Assembly: GCA_000398025.1 (NCBI GenBank)
Contig: ASKX01000006.1
Location: 1 to 51,618 of the forward strand
Direction of reading: 5' to 3'
Length of the DNA: 51,618 nt
DNA from: Candidatus Paceibacter normanii SCGC AAA255-P19
GTDB taxonomy: Bacteria; Patescibacteriota; Minisyncoccia; Minisyncoccales; Paceibacteraceae
The translations under genes and the position numbers were made by a program. Under the pieces are notes generated by a model. That model worked only from the letters and a program-made list of their open reading frames with translations. It had not been told where the DNA came from and did no database searches. Shown in pieces: positions 32,439 to 41,654 of the stretch. The first letter of the stretch is position 1. Every line of letters starts with the position of its first letter.

Positions 32439-33350
32439 ATGCGTAATGTCATTAAGGGACCAAAAGTAACCTGGGTCGACATTCAAGATCCTACTGAAAA
32501 AGATATCAAATATTTAAAAAGGAACTTTAACCTCCATCCTTTAGTTTTGGGCGAGTTGATTCCTCCTGGTCATCGGCCAAAAGTGGAGCATTACAAAAAC
32601 TATCTCTTTATGATTTTTTATTACCCGGTTTATAGCAAAGAGGAAAGGGAAACCAGACCCAGAGAACTGGATATCATTGTCACCAAAAATGTTTTAATCA
32701 CCAGCCACTACAAATCAATCCTTCCTTTAAAATCTCTTTTTGATGCTTGTAATCTTTACCAAGAAACTCAACAAAGATATTTAGCCCGGAGCGCAGGCTA
32801 TCTTCTTTTCCATTTACTGAGTAGGTTTTGGAAAAGTTGCTTAACTAAATTAGACCGAATCGATGCCAAAATAGAAACCATTGAAAAAGAAATTTTTCAA
32901 GGGAAAGAAAAAGAAATGGTCTGGGAAATTTCTTTAGTCAAAACTGATATCATTAATTTTTGGCGAATTGTTGAACCGCAAGCAGAAATCTTAGAATCTC
33001 TTTCCAAAGAAGGGCCGGCTTTCTTTGGGCAAAAACTTGCTCCTTATTTTATTGACATCATCGGTACCTGTGGAAAGGCCTGTAACAGTTTAATAACCTA
33101 CAAGGAAACAATCTTAGCCCTAGAAGATACTAATCAATCTTTGCTTTCCACCAAAACTAACGAAATTATCAGGATTTTAACTGTCTTTTCAATAGTTCTT
33201 TTACCCTTAACTCTTTTAGCTTCAATCTGGGGAATGAACGTTTTTCTTCCCTTCGCTGATTCCTCAAGTGGTTTCTGGATAATTTTACTGATAATGGTGG
33301 GTTTAATGGGCTTTTTAATTGCTTATTTTAGAAAAAAACGATGGCTCTAA
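32439..33350 (+). CDS. corA: CorA-family magnesium/cobalt transporter
   Basis: A 303-aa CorA-type channel: large N-terminal cytoplasmic domain, two C-terminal membrane helices (about 245-268 and 280-298) and the signature GMN in SIWGMNVFLPFADSS. The long stalk helix (about 150-240) is present. It is one of few plus-strand genes in this half. The preceding palindromic element forms its whole leader, so no Shine-Dalgarno is seen. Confidence 0.88.
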   Translation: MRNVIKGPKVTWVDIQDPTEKDIKYLKRNFNLHPLVLGELIPPGHRPKVEHYKNYLFMIFYYPVYSKEERETRPRELDIIVTKNVLITSHYKSILPLKSLFDACNLYQETQQRYLARSAGYLLFHLLSRFWKSCLTKLDRIDAKIETIEKEIFQGKEKEMVWEISLVKTDIINFWRIVEPQAEILESLSKEGPAFFGQKLAPYFIDIIGTCGKACNSLITYKETILALEDTNQSLLSTKTNEIIRILTVFSIVLLPLTLLASIWGMNVFLPFADSSSGFWIILLIMVGLMGFLIAYFRKKRWL

Positions 33351-35059
33351 ACAACCGCACCACAAATGTTCTGGCTGGAGTATTGCTTTTTTTAATGCTG
33401 GCTCTAGCTGTTGGCAGCATCAGAAATGACTCTTTGACTATGGACGAATTAGCCCACCTGCCAGCCGGCTATAGCTATTTAACCCAGCAAGACATGAGGC
33501 TCAATCCTGAACACCCTCCTTTGATCAAAGATTTAGCTGCCCTGCCTTTGCTTTTCATCAAAGATATAAAATTCCCTTCAGAAATAAAGGCCTGGCAAGA
33601 AGATATTAACGGCCAGTGGGAATTTGGCTCTCATTTCCTTTATCAAAGTGACAACCCGGCAGAGAAAATGATTTTTTGGGGAAGAATTCCCATGATCTTA
33701 ATTTTAATTTTGCTGGGCTTTTATATCTTCAAATGGGCCCGAGAACTATTTGGAAACAAAGCTGCCTTGCTGGCTTTATTTTTCTTTTCTTTTTCGCCAA
33801 CCTTCTTAGCTCATGGTCGGTTAGTCACCACTGACGTGGGAGCGGCCGCCGGCGTGTTTATTGCTACTTATTATTTTATTAAAGCCTTAAAATGGCCCAA
33901 TAAAAGAAATATTATTTTAGCTGGAGTAGCTTTGGGAATAGCTGAACTTTGTAAATTTTCAGTAATTCTTTTACTTCCTTTTTTTGTTTTTTTGGCGCTG
34001 GCTTGGTGGCTGGTTAAATTAGGAAGTTGGAAACGAACCCTTAAGATTTTAGTCTTAATTCTAGTTATCGGTTATCTCCTAATTTGGCCGGTTTATCAAT
34101 ATCATGTCTGGGGATATCCTGAAGAAAGACAAGTTAACGATGCCCAAGATTTTCTAGCCGCTTACCCCGATTTAATTAAACAACCCATCATTTGGGCGGC
34201 TGACAAACCAATCTTGAGGCCTTACGCCCAATACTTAACTGGTTTATTTATGGTCTTCCATCGAGCCTCCTTCGGTCACACTACTTATTTTCTAGGAGAA
34301 GTCTCAAATTTGGGCTGGAAAAATTATTTTCCAGTTGTTTATTCGATAAAAGTGCCTCTGGCCTTTCATCTTCTCACTCTAATTGCCCTCCTCTATGCCG
34401 CCTATCAAATTAAAAGACCTCTTTGGCTAAGAAACCATTTCCCAGAATTTGCTATGTTGGTTTTTATCGGAATCTATTGGCTAACCAGCCTGACCAGCAG
34501 TCTTAACATTGGCGTTCGCCATCTTCTGCCGGTCTTTCCTTTTGCTTTTCTTTTGGTCAGCGGAATGGTTATTAATTTTACAGGAAAGGCGCCATTCTCA
34601 AAATTGAAATATGTTGGACTAGCCCTCTTACTCCTTTGGCAGGTAGCTTCAGTGGCTTCAATTTACCCTCATTTTCTGGCTTATTTTAACGAATTAGTTG
34701 GCGGGCCAGATCGAGGATATGTCTATACTGTAGATTCTAATCTTGATTGGGGTCAAGATTTAAAAAGATTAAAAAGCTGGGTAGAGAAAAAAGGAATTGA
34801 TAAAGTTTACGTTGATTATTTCGGCGGAAGTAGTCCTGAATACTATCTGAAAGAAAAATTTTCCCCTTGGCAGGGGCAAAGAGATCCAGCTGAATTTCCC
34901 AAAGGAAATTATTTAGCTATCTCGGCTACTTTTCTTCAAGGAGGGCGAGGTAAACCAGCTCCGGGATTTGACCAACCCACCGGGTGTTATCAATGGTTAG
35001 ATGATTATCAACCGGTAGCTAAAATTGGTTACTCAATCTTTGTTTTCCGTATTGACTAA
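33341..35059 (+). CDS. GT-C glycosyltransferase (PMT/ArnT-like)
   Basis: A 572-aa polytopic protein with about eleven membrane helices. The first extracytoplasmic loop has MDELAHLPAGYSYL and NPEHPPLIKDLAALPL, matching the acidic metal/catalytic motif of lipid-phosphate-sugar dependent GT-C enzymes (PMT_2 type). A small soluble C-terminal part (DSNLDWGQDLKRLKSWVEKKGIDKVYVDYFGGSSPEYYLK) follows. The donor is likely a polyprenyl-phosphate sugar and the acceptor a surface protein or glycan, by family only. It overlaps corA by 10 nt and its tail overlaps the convergent ftsQ by 27 nt. Confidence 0.8.
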   Translation: MALNNRTTNVLAGVLLFLMLALAVGSIRNDSLTMDELAHLPAGYSYLTQQDMRLNPEHPPLIKDLAALPLLFIKDIKFPSEIKAWQEDINGQWEFGSHFLYQSDNPAEKMIFWGRIPMILILILLGFYIFKWARELFGNKAALLALFFFSFSPTFLAHGRLVTTDVGAAAGVFIATYYFIKALKWPNKRNIILAGVALGIAELCKFSVILLLPFFVFLALAWWLVKLGSWKRTLKILVLILVIGYLLIWPVYQYHVWGYPEERQVNDAQDFLAAYPDLIKQPIIWAADKPILRPYAQYLTGLFMVFHRASFGHTTYFLGEVSNLGWKNYFPVVYSIKVPLAFHLLTLIALLYAAYQIKRPLWLRNHFPEFAMLVFIGIYWLTSLTSSLNIGVRHLLPVFPFAFLLVSGMVINFTGKAPFSKLKYVGLALLLLWQVASVASIYPHFLAYFNELVGGPDRGYVYTVDSNLDWGQDLKRLKSWVEKKGIDKVYVDYFGGSSPEYYLKEKFSPWQGQRDPAEFPKGNYLAISATFLQGGRGKPAPGFDQPTGCYQWLDDYQPVAKIGYSIFVFRID

Positions 35060-35857
35060 CTCTGGCTGTTTGTATTTGTAGGGAGCGAAATTGCCAAACC
35101 TTAACTCAATATGCTCCAAATCTTTCCTCCTCTCTGGAGGAATTTCTTTTTCTAAAACCAAATTGAGTTTGGTTAACTGCCAATCTAAATCTTCTTGGGG
35201 ACTAAAATAAATCTCCCAGCCTTCTAGAGTTTTAGCACGAAATTCATCTGAAAAAACGAGTATTTCTTCAACTTCTATTTTTAACTCGTTTATCAATCTT
35301 CTCTGAGCTTCTAAAATCTCCTCAAGATAATCTTTTTTAATTACTTCTTTTCCTAGCTCTAAAGGCGGCTTATTTTTCTTATCTATCATTTTAGCTAACT
35401 CTTCTTTGGGAGGACTTTCTTCAAAAATCACTCCTTCATTATCAAGCAAAAAACACTTTTCCTCCTGGCACCAAATTGCCAACTCCAATCTCTCCACTAA
35501 TAAAAGGTGGAGGGCATCAGGGAACCCCCGCTTGATTTCTATTTCAGCTGCTTGGGGAAATTTATCTAAAATTTCTTCCCTTAAGGTTTTAGTGTTAACC
35601 AAGAAAATGCTTTTTGTTTTTAAAAATAAGATTTCGTTTTCTAATTTATTTTCGACTAATGACTTAAGTTCTTCGTTAGAAACTCGCTTTTCGCCAGTGA
35701 TGACAATTTTTTTAACCTGGAAGGTTTCCAAAAAGAAAAGTGAATAAAAAATAGCTCCAGCAAGAATCAGAGTTAAAATTACCAACCAAAAAGGACGACT
35801 GCGGAAAATTGATTTTTTCTTCTTTATCCGATAAGGTTTGCGAAAAGTTTTCTTCAT
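35033..35857 (-). CDS. ftsQ: Cell-division protein FtsQ (POTRA)
   Basis: A 274-aa bitopic protein: basic cytoplasmic N-terminus (KKTFRKPYRIKKKKS), one membrane helix (PFWLVILTLILAGAIFYSLFF), then a POTRA domain (FQVKKIVITGEKRVSNEELKSLVENKL) and the FtsQ beta domain (FLLDNEGVIFEESPP). It links FtsW/FtsI to the divisome. A GTG at 35863 is in frame, but the ATG at 35857 after AGGTG is preferred. It lies downstream of femX and the murF cluster on the minus strand. Confidence 0.87.
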   Translation of the reverse strand: MKKTFRKPYRIKKKKSIFRSRPFWLVILTLILAGAIFYSLFFLETFQVKKIVITGEKRVSNEELKSLVENKLENEILFLKTKSIFLVNTKTLREEILDKFPQAAEIEIKRGFPDALHLLLVERLELAIWCQEEKCFLLDNEGVIFEESPPKEELAKMIDKKNKPPLELGKEVIKKDYLEEILEAQRRLINELKIEVEEILVFSDEFRAKTLEGWEIYFSPQEDLDWQLTKLNLVLEKEIPPERRKDLEHIELRFGNFAPYKYKQPELVNTENKD

Positions 35858-35863
35858 TGGCAC

Positions 35864-36871
35864 CTAAAGGCCCCTTTTTATACTTCTGGCCTTTTCAAAA
35901 CCATAAACCAACCAATACCTTCGGGAAAATGGCAAATCTTGGGTTTTAACATATTGATAGGCCCGACCTCCAAAGCCCATCTTAAAAAGAGTTGGGCCAG
36001 CCCAGGGATGACGAGGATTCTCCCAAGGATCAACATATCCCCAAAAATCGTATAAATTACATCCTCGTCTTTTGGCTTCTTTGATTGCTTCCCAGGAAAG
36101 CAAGTAAGGAATTGAGAATTTGGCATATTTTGAGTTGGAAGCTGCTTGGTGATAAAAACCTATTCCCGACCAATAAATAATTAGGGCTGTGGCTGCCGTT
36201 TCTCCTTTGTATTTTCCAAACAACAATAAGGCCTGGCCATCTTTAGAGAAAACATCAAATTCATTTTTAATATATTCGAAAGGGAAAGACACAAACTTCT
36301 GCCTTTGGGCTACTTGGGTATTAAGCTTTTGGTAAGTTTCAATGTCATCTAACATTTCGCTTTTCCCCACTGTAATGTCTTGATTTTTTAAAGCCTGACG
36401 GATTAAATAACGGGTAGTTTTTCTCATATTCATTAAAAGCTCTTCTTTTGACGGGCTAAGGTTAAGCTTCCAGGTAGCCTCGTAAGCTGAAGCATGCATT
36501 GGCGCTTCTCTAAATCCCAACTCTTTAAGGAATTTTCTATTATTTCCGTTTCTATCAAGAAGTGGAGCCATTCTAATAAAACTTGCTTTTTCTTCTTTGG
36601 CAAGTTTCTTTAACTCCTTCAATAATGCTTCCAAGCCATTTCCAACTGGTCCATGTTGGATTAACAAAAATGTTCCTCTTTTAGCAACAACTTTCGTCAC
36701 TAAGGCCACCCCAACTAATTTATCGCCTTGGAATACTCCAAATCGCCAAATTTTATTTCCCATTCTTTTTTGAAATTCTCCCCAATTCCAAGACTGCAAG
36801 AAAGTTTTTTCTTCACATTCTAAAAGAAAATCTTCCCAAACATTTTTATCAGCTATTTCCTTAATCTCCAT
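35864..36871 (-). CDS. FemAB/FemX-like peptidyltransferase
   Basis: A 335-aa protein with two GNAT-like halves, as in FemX. Typical motifs are FLQSWNWGEFQKRMGNKIWRFGVFQGDKLVGVALV, RMAPLLD, LNMRKTTRYLIRQALK, and the C-terminal YDFWGYVDPWENPRHPWAGPTLFKMGFGG. Family members add amino acids from aminoacyl-tRNA to lipid II stem peptides, consistent with the wall genes around it. The amino acid is not predictable. It overlaps the upstream DegT aminotransferase gene by 11 nt. Confidence 0.82.
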   Translation of the reverse strand: MEIKEIADKNVWEDFLLECEEKTFLQSWNWGEFQKRMGNKIWRFGVFQGDKLVGVALVTKVVAKRGTFLLIQHGPVGNGLEALLKELKKLAKEEKASFIRMAPLLDRNGNNRKFLKELGFREAPMHASAYEATWKLNLSPSKEELLMNMRKTTRYLIRQALKNQDITVGKSEMLDDIETYQKLNTQVAQRQKFVSFPFEYIKNEFDVFSKDGQALLLFGKYKGETAATALIIYWSGIGFYHQAASNSKYAKFSIPYLLSWEAIKEAKRRGCNLYDFWGYVDPWENPRHPWAGPTLFKMGFGGRAYQYVKTQDLPFSRRYWLVYGFEKARSIKRGL

Positions 36872-38204
36872 ATGTCTTTAGAAAATTAACAACTCTTTTG
36901 GCGTCATCTTGAGAGATGTTAATGTGAGTTGGCAGGTTCAAAATGCTTTTAGCTACTTTTTCTGCTCGGGGACAACTACCCAAAAGGTATTGCATCTTCT
37001 CAATATCAGTATCTGGCGGAACCACTGGGCTTTTCCTCCAGCCATCATCCAAATAAATTTTCCTTTTTCTGGCTGCTTTTAAAACGTCACTAGTATTAAG
37101 ATTGGTTAAAACAGGATAGCGCATAAAAATCGGCTGTCTGGCGCCCCAAGGCTTAGGCGATGAACTTCGTTCATCTTCACCCTTCGCTAACGCTCGGGTA
37201 GCTAAAGGTAAATAAAAGTTTATTAGTTCTCTTTCGTAAAATTTGGCAATCTCCCTTCGGTGTTCATTAAATCTCTCTAATTTTTTAAATTGATTTAAAC
37301 CTAGAATGGCTAGGGCATTGGGAAGAAATTTGGGAAAATGCTGGGGAATTTTTCCCTTTTTCTCTTTCTTATAGACTGCTTTAGAAAGAATTAAAAGTTT
37401 ATGGAAAACCCCAATAATCACTCTTCCCAGGGTTGAGTTTACTCCATAAGCTGGCAGAATTAAATAATTCATTAAAATGGGATGCCAAAGTTGCTGACAA
37501 ATCCAGAAACTGGAAGGAAAAAACAACCCAGCTTGAAATCTCTTTAGCCCCTCCCCTATTTTTTCATTATTAGTAACTGCCAGGCCGCCAAAAACCGAAG
37601 AAATTATTTTGTCTCTACCAAAACTAAAGAAAGCGACATCTCCGAAGGTACCGCAAGGTCTTCCTTCATATTTTGCTCCCAAAGAATGAGCACAATCCTC
37701 TATCAGGTATAAATTGTTCTCCCTGGCGATTTTTAAAATTTCTTCTATTTTAGCTGGCCAGCCAAAATTATGCTGTATCATTATGGCCTTTGGAGCTCGC
37801 CCTGAGTTTATCGAATGGGTAATTTTTCTTTTGAGGTCTACCGGGTCAAGATTTAAAGTATCATCAATATCCACATAAACTGGCTTAGCTCCTCTTTCTA
37901 AAATAGGATTAACAGCTGAATTGCAAGTGAAGGCCTGCAACAAAACCTCATCTCCATTTTTTATTTCCAGGGCATCCAAAATTGCCATCAAAGCTGACCT
38001 GCCGCTATTAAAAGAAATAGCATATTTTACTCCCAAATATCTTTTGAATTCTTCCTCTAATTCTACTGTCGGAGGTCGGGACTCCGAAGGTTGTTCCTTT
38101 TGCCAACGCCAAGGCTGAAAAAGTAATTTCAAAGCTAAAAAGACATCATCTTTTTCGGTATTGGGTGATAAAGATATAGAAATGGGCCGAAAGAAATTCA
38201 TCAT
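36861..38204 (-). CDS. DegT/DnrJ/EryC1-family PLP aminotransferase
   Basis: A 447-aa sugar-aminotransferase-like protein. It has the N-terminal YAISFNSGRSALMAIL (substrate/PLP region), EVLLQAFTCNSAVNPILERGAKPVYVDID, the aspartate in LIEDCAHSLGAKYEG, and the PLP-lysine region FFSFGRDKIISSVFGG. It probably makes an amino sugar for surface polysaccharide. It is longer than the usual 370-400 residues because at least three repeat-derived segments interrupt it: EQPSESRPPTVE (near 38070-38090), THSINSGRAPK (near 37794-37820) and LAKGEDERSSSPKPWG (37155-37200). It may still be functional, since all lie in loops. It overlaps murF by 4 nt. Confidence 0.82.
   Translation of the reverse strand: MMNFFRPISISLSPNTEKDDVFLALKLLFQPWRWQKEQPSESRPPTVELEEEFKRYLGVKYAISFNSGRSALMAILDALEIKNGDEVLLQAFTCNSAVNPILERGAKPVYVDIDDTLNLDPVDLKRKITHSINSGRAPKAIMIQHNFGWPAKIEEILKIARENNLYLIEDCAHSLGAKYEGRPCGTFGDVAFFSFGRDKIISSVFGGLAVTNNEKIGEGLKRFQAGLFFPSSFWICQQLWHPILMNYLILPAYGVNSTLGRVIIGVFHKLLILSKAVYKKEKKGKIPQHFPKFLPNALAILGLNQFKKLERFNEHRREIAKFYERELINFYLPLATRALAKGEDERSSSPKPWGARQPIFMRYPVLTNLNTSDVLKAARKRKIYLDDGWRKSPVVPPDTDIEKMQYLLGSCPRAEKVAKSILNLPTHINISQDDAKRVVNFLKTYGD
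37155..37200 (-). repeat. Palindromic element in the DegT aminotransferase gene
   Basis: On the minus strand ACCCGAGCGTTAGCG, AAGGGTGAA, then GATGAAC, GAA, GTTCATC (37175-37159), GCC. It is read as AKGEDERSSS. A near-identical copy lies in serS in the opposite orientation. Confidence 0.85.
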
Positions 38205-39670
38205 TGATTATTGATCACTAATTTTCTTAATAGCTCTGGAGGCACTCGGCTTTCCAAAAGCATTGTGTCTCCTTCTTTGCAAAAATTTTTAATTTTCTCC
38301 AAAATTTCTTTTGGCTTCTCGAGAAATATAGCTTTATCGCCTGCTCCCTCCTTGATTTCTTTAAATCTATCTTTGGTGGTAATAATGGCTAAATCACAGA
38401 CCTCTCCAATCTTCTTTCCTATCTTTTGATGAACTGCCTTTGAGGCTCTGCCCAATTCAATCAAACAAGGCATAACAATAACTTTCCTGCCAGGAAGGGC
38501 TTTCAGATATTCCAGATGAGAAATTACGCCAGTAGGATTAGCAGAATAAGTAGCGTCAATGATTTTAAAGCCGCCAATCCCCTGTTTTACCTGAATCCCC
38601 GGTATTTTATTCTCAATTTTGTCTAAAGCTTTGGAGATTTCTTCTTCGGTCATTCCTAACTCACTGGCTACAGCCATAGCTCCCAAAATATTTTCTTCCC
38701 CAGTAAAGGTAGCTCTTTCGCCATAAAGTTTTTTCTTGATCTTAGTCTTTTCGTAAAGTTCTTGGCAATATTTATTTTTGGCATTAAAAAAAGCTGTCCC
38801 TTCGGCCGGTAAACTTTCTATCAGCTCATATTTAGCTTTAATTGTGTTCTCTAAAGAGCCAAAAGTGGCTAAGTGCTGTTCGTTGATCCCAGTTAAAATT
38901 CCTATTTTGGGATTTGCAATATCGCAAAGCAATTTTATCCCTCCCCTATTGTAAGCCCCCATTTCGCAAACAAATATTTCGTGTCCCAGGCTTAAATTAT
39001 CTAAAATACATTGGGAAATACCTACTTCTGAATTTTGATGTTCTTTGGTTTTTAAAACTTTGTATTTTTCAGCCAGAATGACAGATAAAAATTCCTTGGT
39101 AGAAGTTTTACCGTAAGAACCGGCGATACCGATCACCAACAAATCTTTAAACTTAGCTCTTTTATTTTTAGCTTTTTTAATGATTTGCAATCTCGCTAAA
39201 GCGGAGATAGGTTGAAAAAGAAGAACAATAACCGAAGCGATAAATGGAGCTAAAACATCGAAAATCAGAAGCCAAAAAACCACCCAAACGACACTTTTAA
39301 CGTTTAAGGAAATGGCACAAAGAACTAAAAACTCAATTAATATCGCAACTGAAATTAGAGTTAGGGTTTTCTTGGTTAAAACTGGTTTCTTTAATCGTCC
39401 GCTTAAAAAATCTAATAAAGTTTTGACCGTCTCAAAAATATAAAAGACGGCCCCAACAAAGAAAAGTAAAAGAGGAACAACGGGAAAAGAAGCCAATAAA
39501 ACTAATTTTAGAAGGGTTAATTTGTTGAAAAGGAGCTGCTTCCCCTTCACTGTTCGGAAATGATCTAAAAATCGGCCGATGTGGTATTCTTTAAGCTGCC
39601 AAAGGTAAAGATAAAATAAAATAACTTTGGCTGTACGGATAAACCAAAGCGCGCTTAAAAAGGTAATCAT
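38201..39670 (-). CDS. murF: MurF-like Mur ligase with a membrane N-terminus
   Basis: A 489-aa protein. Residues 1-145 contain four to five membrane helices, unusual for MurF. From about 160 it is a Mur ligase: P-loop GIAGSYGKTSTKEFL, CEMGAYNRGG, GILTGINEQHLATFGSLENTIKAKYEL, NPTGVISHLEYL. This matches MurF (UDP-MurNAc-tripeptide:D-Ala-D-Ala ligase), the last cytoplasmic step before MraY. The membrane anchor could hold the enzyme near MraY. A MurT- or CapB-like ligase is the alternative. The stop overlaps the next gene's start. Confidence 0.8.
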   Translation of the reverse strand: MITFLSALWFIRTAKVILFYLYLWQLKEYHIGRFLDHFRTVKGKQLLFNKLTLLKLVLLASFPVVPLLLFFVGAVFYIFETVKTLLDFLSGRLKKPVLTKKTLTLISVAILIEFLVLCAISLNVKSVVWVVFWLLIFDVLAPFIASVIVLLFQPISALARLQIIKKAKNKRAKFKDLLVIGIAGSYGKTSTKEFLSVILAEKYKVLKTKEHQNSEVGISQCILDNLSLGHEIFVCEMGAYNRGGIKLLCDIANPKIGILTGINEQHLATFGSLENTIKAKYELIESLPAEGTAFFNAKNKYCQELYEKTKIKKKLYGERATFTGEENILGAMAVASELGMTEEEISKALDKIENKIPGIQVKQGIGGFKIIDATYSANPTGVISHLEYLKALPGRKVIVMPCLIELGRASKAVHQKIGKKIGEVCDLAIITTKDRFKEIKEGAGDKAIFLEKPKEILEKIKNFCKEGDTMLLESRVPPELLRKLVINNQ

Positions 39671-39672
39671 AT

Positions 39673-40383
39673 CTATAGGAATTGGGAAATAATTTCTGCC
39701 AACTGCTCTGGCGCTTCCCGATGAGGACTGTGTTTTACTTTAGGAATAATCTCAAGTTCGGCTCCTTCAATTTTTTCTTGAATTTGATAGGCATCCTTTA
39801 CTGGCAAAACATCGTCTTTTTGGCCCCAAATAATCAGAGTAGGAACTTTTATTTTTTCTAACATCCCTTCTAAGTTTTCCTCTCCCATTTTTTTCATGGT
39901 CTCTTTCATCATTCCGTCAGCCACATAATAATCTCTGGCTCCAGCTAGTTTATAAATCAATTTTTGAGCGTAAGGCTGAAAAGAAGTTAATCCCGGTAAG
40001 GAAAAAATTTTTTTACCAAAATAAGCTAACCAATAGAAAAGATAGGTTTTAAGGCGTTTTCTTTTGATTATAGCTGGAGCACATAAAATCAACTTTTCTA
40101 TTTTTTCTGGAAAGGCGACGGCTATTTTTGTTGATAATCCTCCGCCAAAAGAATGGCCTAAAAGATTAAATTTTTCCCAATTTTTTTCTTTGGTTTTTTG
40201 AAAAATCCAATTCAGATAATCTGCTCTGGTCCAAGGATTTTCCGGCGAAGGAACTATCCCAAAACCAGGAAGGTCAAAGACCAAAGCTTCCAGTCCCCTT
40301 TCCTTTAATAAATCTGTTACTTTTCGCCACCTGGCGGAGTTTGAGCCCCAACCATGTAATATTAAAAGCGGATACTGGTTCAT
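39673..40383 (-). CDS. Alpha/beta-fold hydrolase
   Basis: A 236-aa alpha/beta hydrolase with the oxyanion motif LHGWGSNSARW, nucleophile elbow LLGHSFGGGLS (Ser), an acid region LIIWGQKDDVLP and a C-terminal His in VKHSPHREAPEQL. It is complete and compact. The substrate is unknown; the family includes esterases, lipases and C-C hydrolases. It sits between murF and serS, with 4-nt overlap to serS. Confidence 0.85.
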   Translation of the reverse strand: MNQYPLLILHGWGSNSARWRKVTDLLKERGLEALVFDLPGFGIVPSPENPWTRADYLNWIFQKTKEKNWEKFNLLGHSFGGGLSTKIAVAFPEKIEKLILCAPAIIKRKRLKTYLFYWLAYFGKKIFSLPGLTSFQPYAQKLIYKLAGARDYYVADGMMKETMKKMGEENLEGMLEKIKVPTLIIWGQKDDVLPVKDAYQIQEKIEGAELEIIPKVKHSPHREAPEQLAEIISQFL

Positions 40384-41651
40384 TTGATAACCTTGAATTT
40401 CAAATATTTTTGCAAAGCTCCGGGCACAACCACGCTGCCATCTTTTTGCTGATAGTTTTCAATAATGGCAATTAGCATACGGCCGATAGCAAAAGCTGTA
40501 CCGTTTAGAGTATGAACAAAATCCAATTTGCCGGATTTGTTTTTGTAACGGACATTCAAACGCCTAGCCTGGAAATCAGTACAAGTTGAGGTAGAATGTG
40601 TTTCACGATATTGATTCTGGCCCGGCATCCAAGCTTCAATATCATACTTAGCTGCTTGAGGAAAGGCAATATCAGCTGTACACATTTGAATTACTCTATA
40701 AGGAACTCTCAAAGACTGCATTAATTTTTCTTCCATCGATAATAGAAATTGATGCTCTTCTTTTGATTTCTCTGGATGGCAAAAGCTAAACATTTCTACC
40801 TTATCGAATTGATGAACCCTCATAATTCCCCGCGTGTCTTTCCCATATGAACCCGCTTCTCTCCGAAAACAGGTAGAAAATCCAGCGTATCTCCGGGGCA
40901 AATCTTTTTCTGTAAAGACCTCATCAGCATGCATCACCCCTATTGATTGCTCGGAGGTACCCACTAAATACAAATCATCCTTTGGCAAATAATAGGCATC
41001 TTCTCTGTCTGCCTGCTCTATATAACCCATTCCTCTGGCCATCTCTGATTTAAGCATCACCGGAGGAATTACAGGGATAAAACCTTGCTTGGTTAAAGTG
41101 TCGAAAGCAAGACTAATCAGGGCAAATTCTAACGAAACCGATTCCTTTTTTAAATAACCGAAGCGGGTTCCTACGGCTTTGGCAGCTCTTTTCGTATCAA
41201 TTAAATCTAGTTTTTCAGCAATCTCTAAATAGTCCTTAGGTTTGAAATTAAATTTTGGTTTCTCTCCCCATTCTCTTAAAACAATGTTGTCTCTGTCATC
41301 TTTTCCCACTGGCACATTGTCTGCGGGCAGATTGGGGACTTCCATTAACAGGATATCTAATTCTTTTTCAATTTTCTCTAATTTGGGGGTAAGCTCCTTG
41401 ATCTGAGATTTTAGTCTTTGAGCCTCTTTTATCACGCGAGCGTTAGCGAAGCGTGAAGATGAACGAAGTTCATCGCCTTCTTTTTTCCCAAGCTTATTTT
41501 GTTTTGCCCTTAAGTCTTCCACTTCTTTGATATATTCTCTTCGTTTCTCGTCCAAATCTAAAATTTTATCAATGTCTATCTTGATTCCTTTTTTCTGAAC
41601 CCCCTCTTTTACTTTATCCGGATTTTCTCTGATAAATTTTATATCTACCAT
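40380..41651 (-). CDS. serS: Seryl-tRNA synthetase
   Basis: A class II synthetase charging tRNA-Ser. The N-terminal long helical hairpin (about residues 25-110) binds the tRNA long arm. The catalytic core has motif 2 (TCFRREAGSYGKDTRGIMRVHQFDKVE) and motif 3 (LNGTAFAIGRMLIAIIENYQQKDGSVVVPGAL). The helical arm is interrupted by KEGDELRSSSRFANARV, encoded by a palindromic repeat at 41431-41480. The insertion is at the tip-side of the coiled coil, where it may be tolerated. Neighbouring serA and a class V aminotransferase suggest serine supply. Confidence 0.95.
   Translation of the reverse strand: MVDIKFIRENPDKVKEGVQKKGIKIDIDKILDLDEKRREYIKEVEDLRAKQNKLGKKEGDELRSSSRFANARVIKEAQRLKSQIKELTPKLEKIEKELDILLMEVPNLPADNVPVGKDDRDNIVLREWGEKPKFNFKPKDYLEIAEKLDLIDTKRAAKAVGTRFGYLKKESVSLEFALISLAFDTLTKQGFIPVIPPVMLKSEMARGMGYIEQADREDAYYLPKDDLYLVGTSEQSIGVMHADEVFTEKDLPRRYAGFSTCFRREAGSYGKDTRGIMRVHQFDKVEMFSFCHPEKSKEEHQFLLSMEEKLMQSLRVPYRVIQMCTADIAFPQAAKYDIEAWMPGQNQYRETHSTSTCTDFQARRLNVRYKNKSGKLDFVHTLNGTAFAIGRMLIAIIENYQQKDGSVVVPGALQKYLKFKVIK
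41431..41480 (-). repeat. Palindromic element in the SerRS arm
   Basis: On the plus strand CACGC GAGCGTTAGCGAA GCGTG (41433-41455), AA, then GATGAAC, GAA, GTTCATC (41458-41474), GCC. This shows the full two-hairpin layout. On the coding strand it reads GDELRSSSRFANARV. Confidence 0.85.
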
Positions 41652-41654
41652 AAT

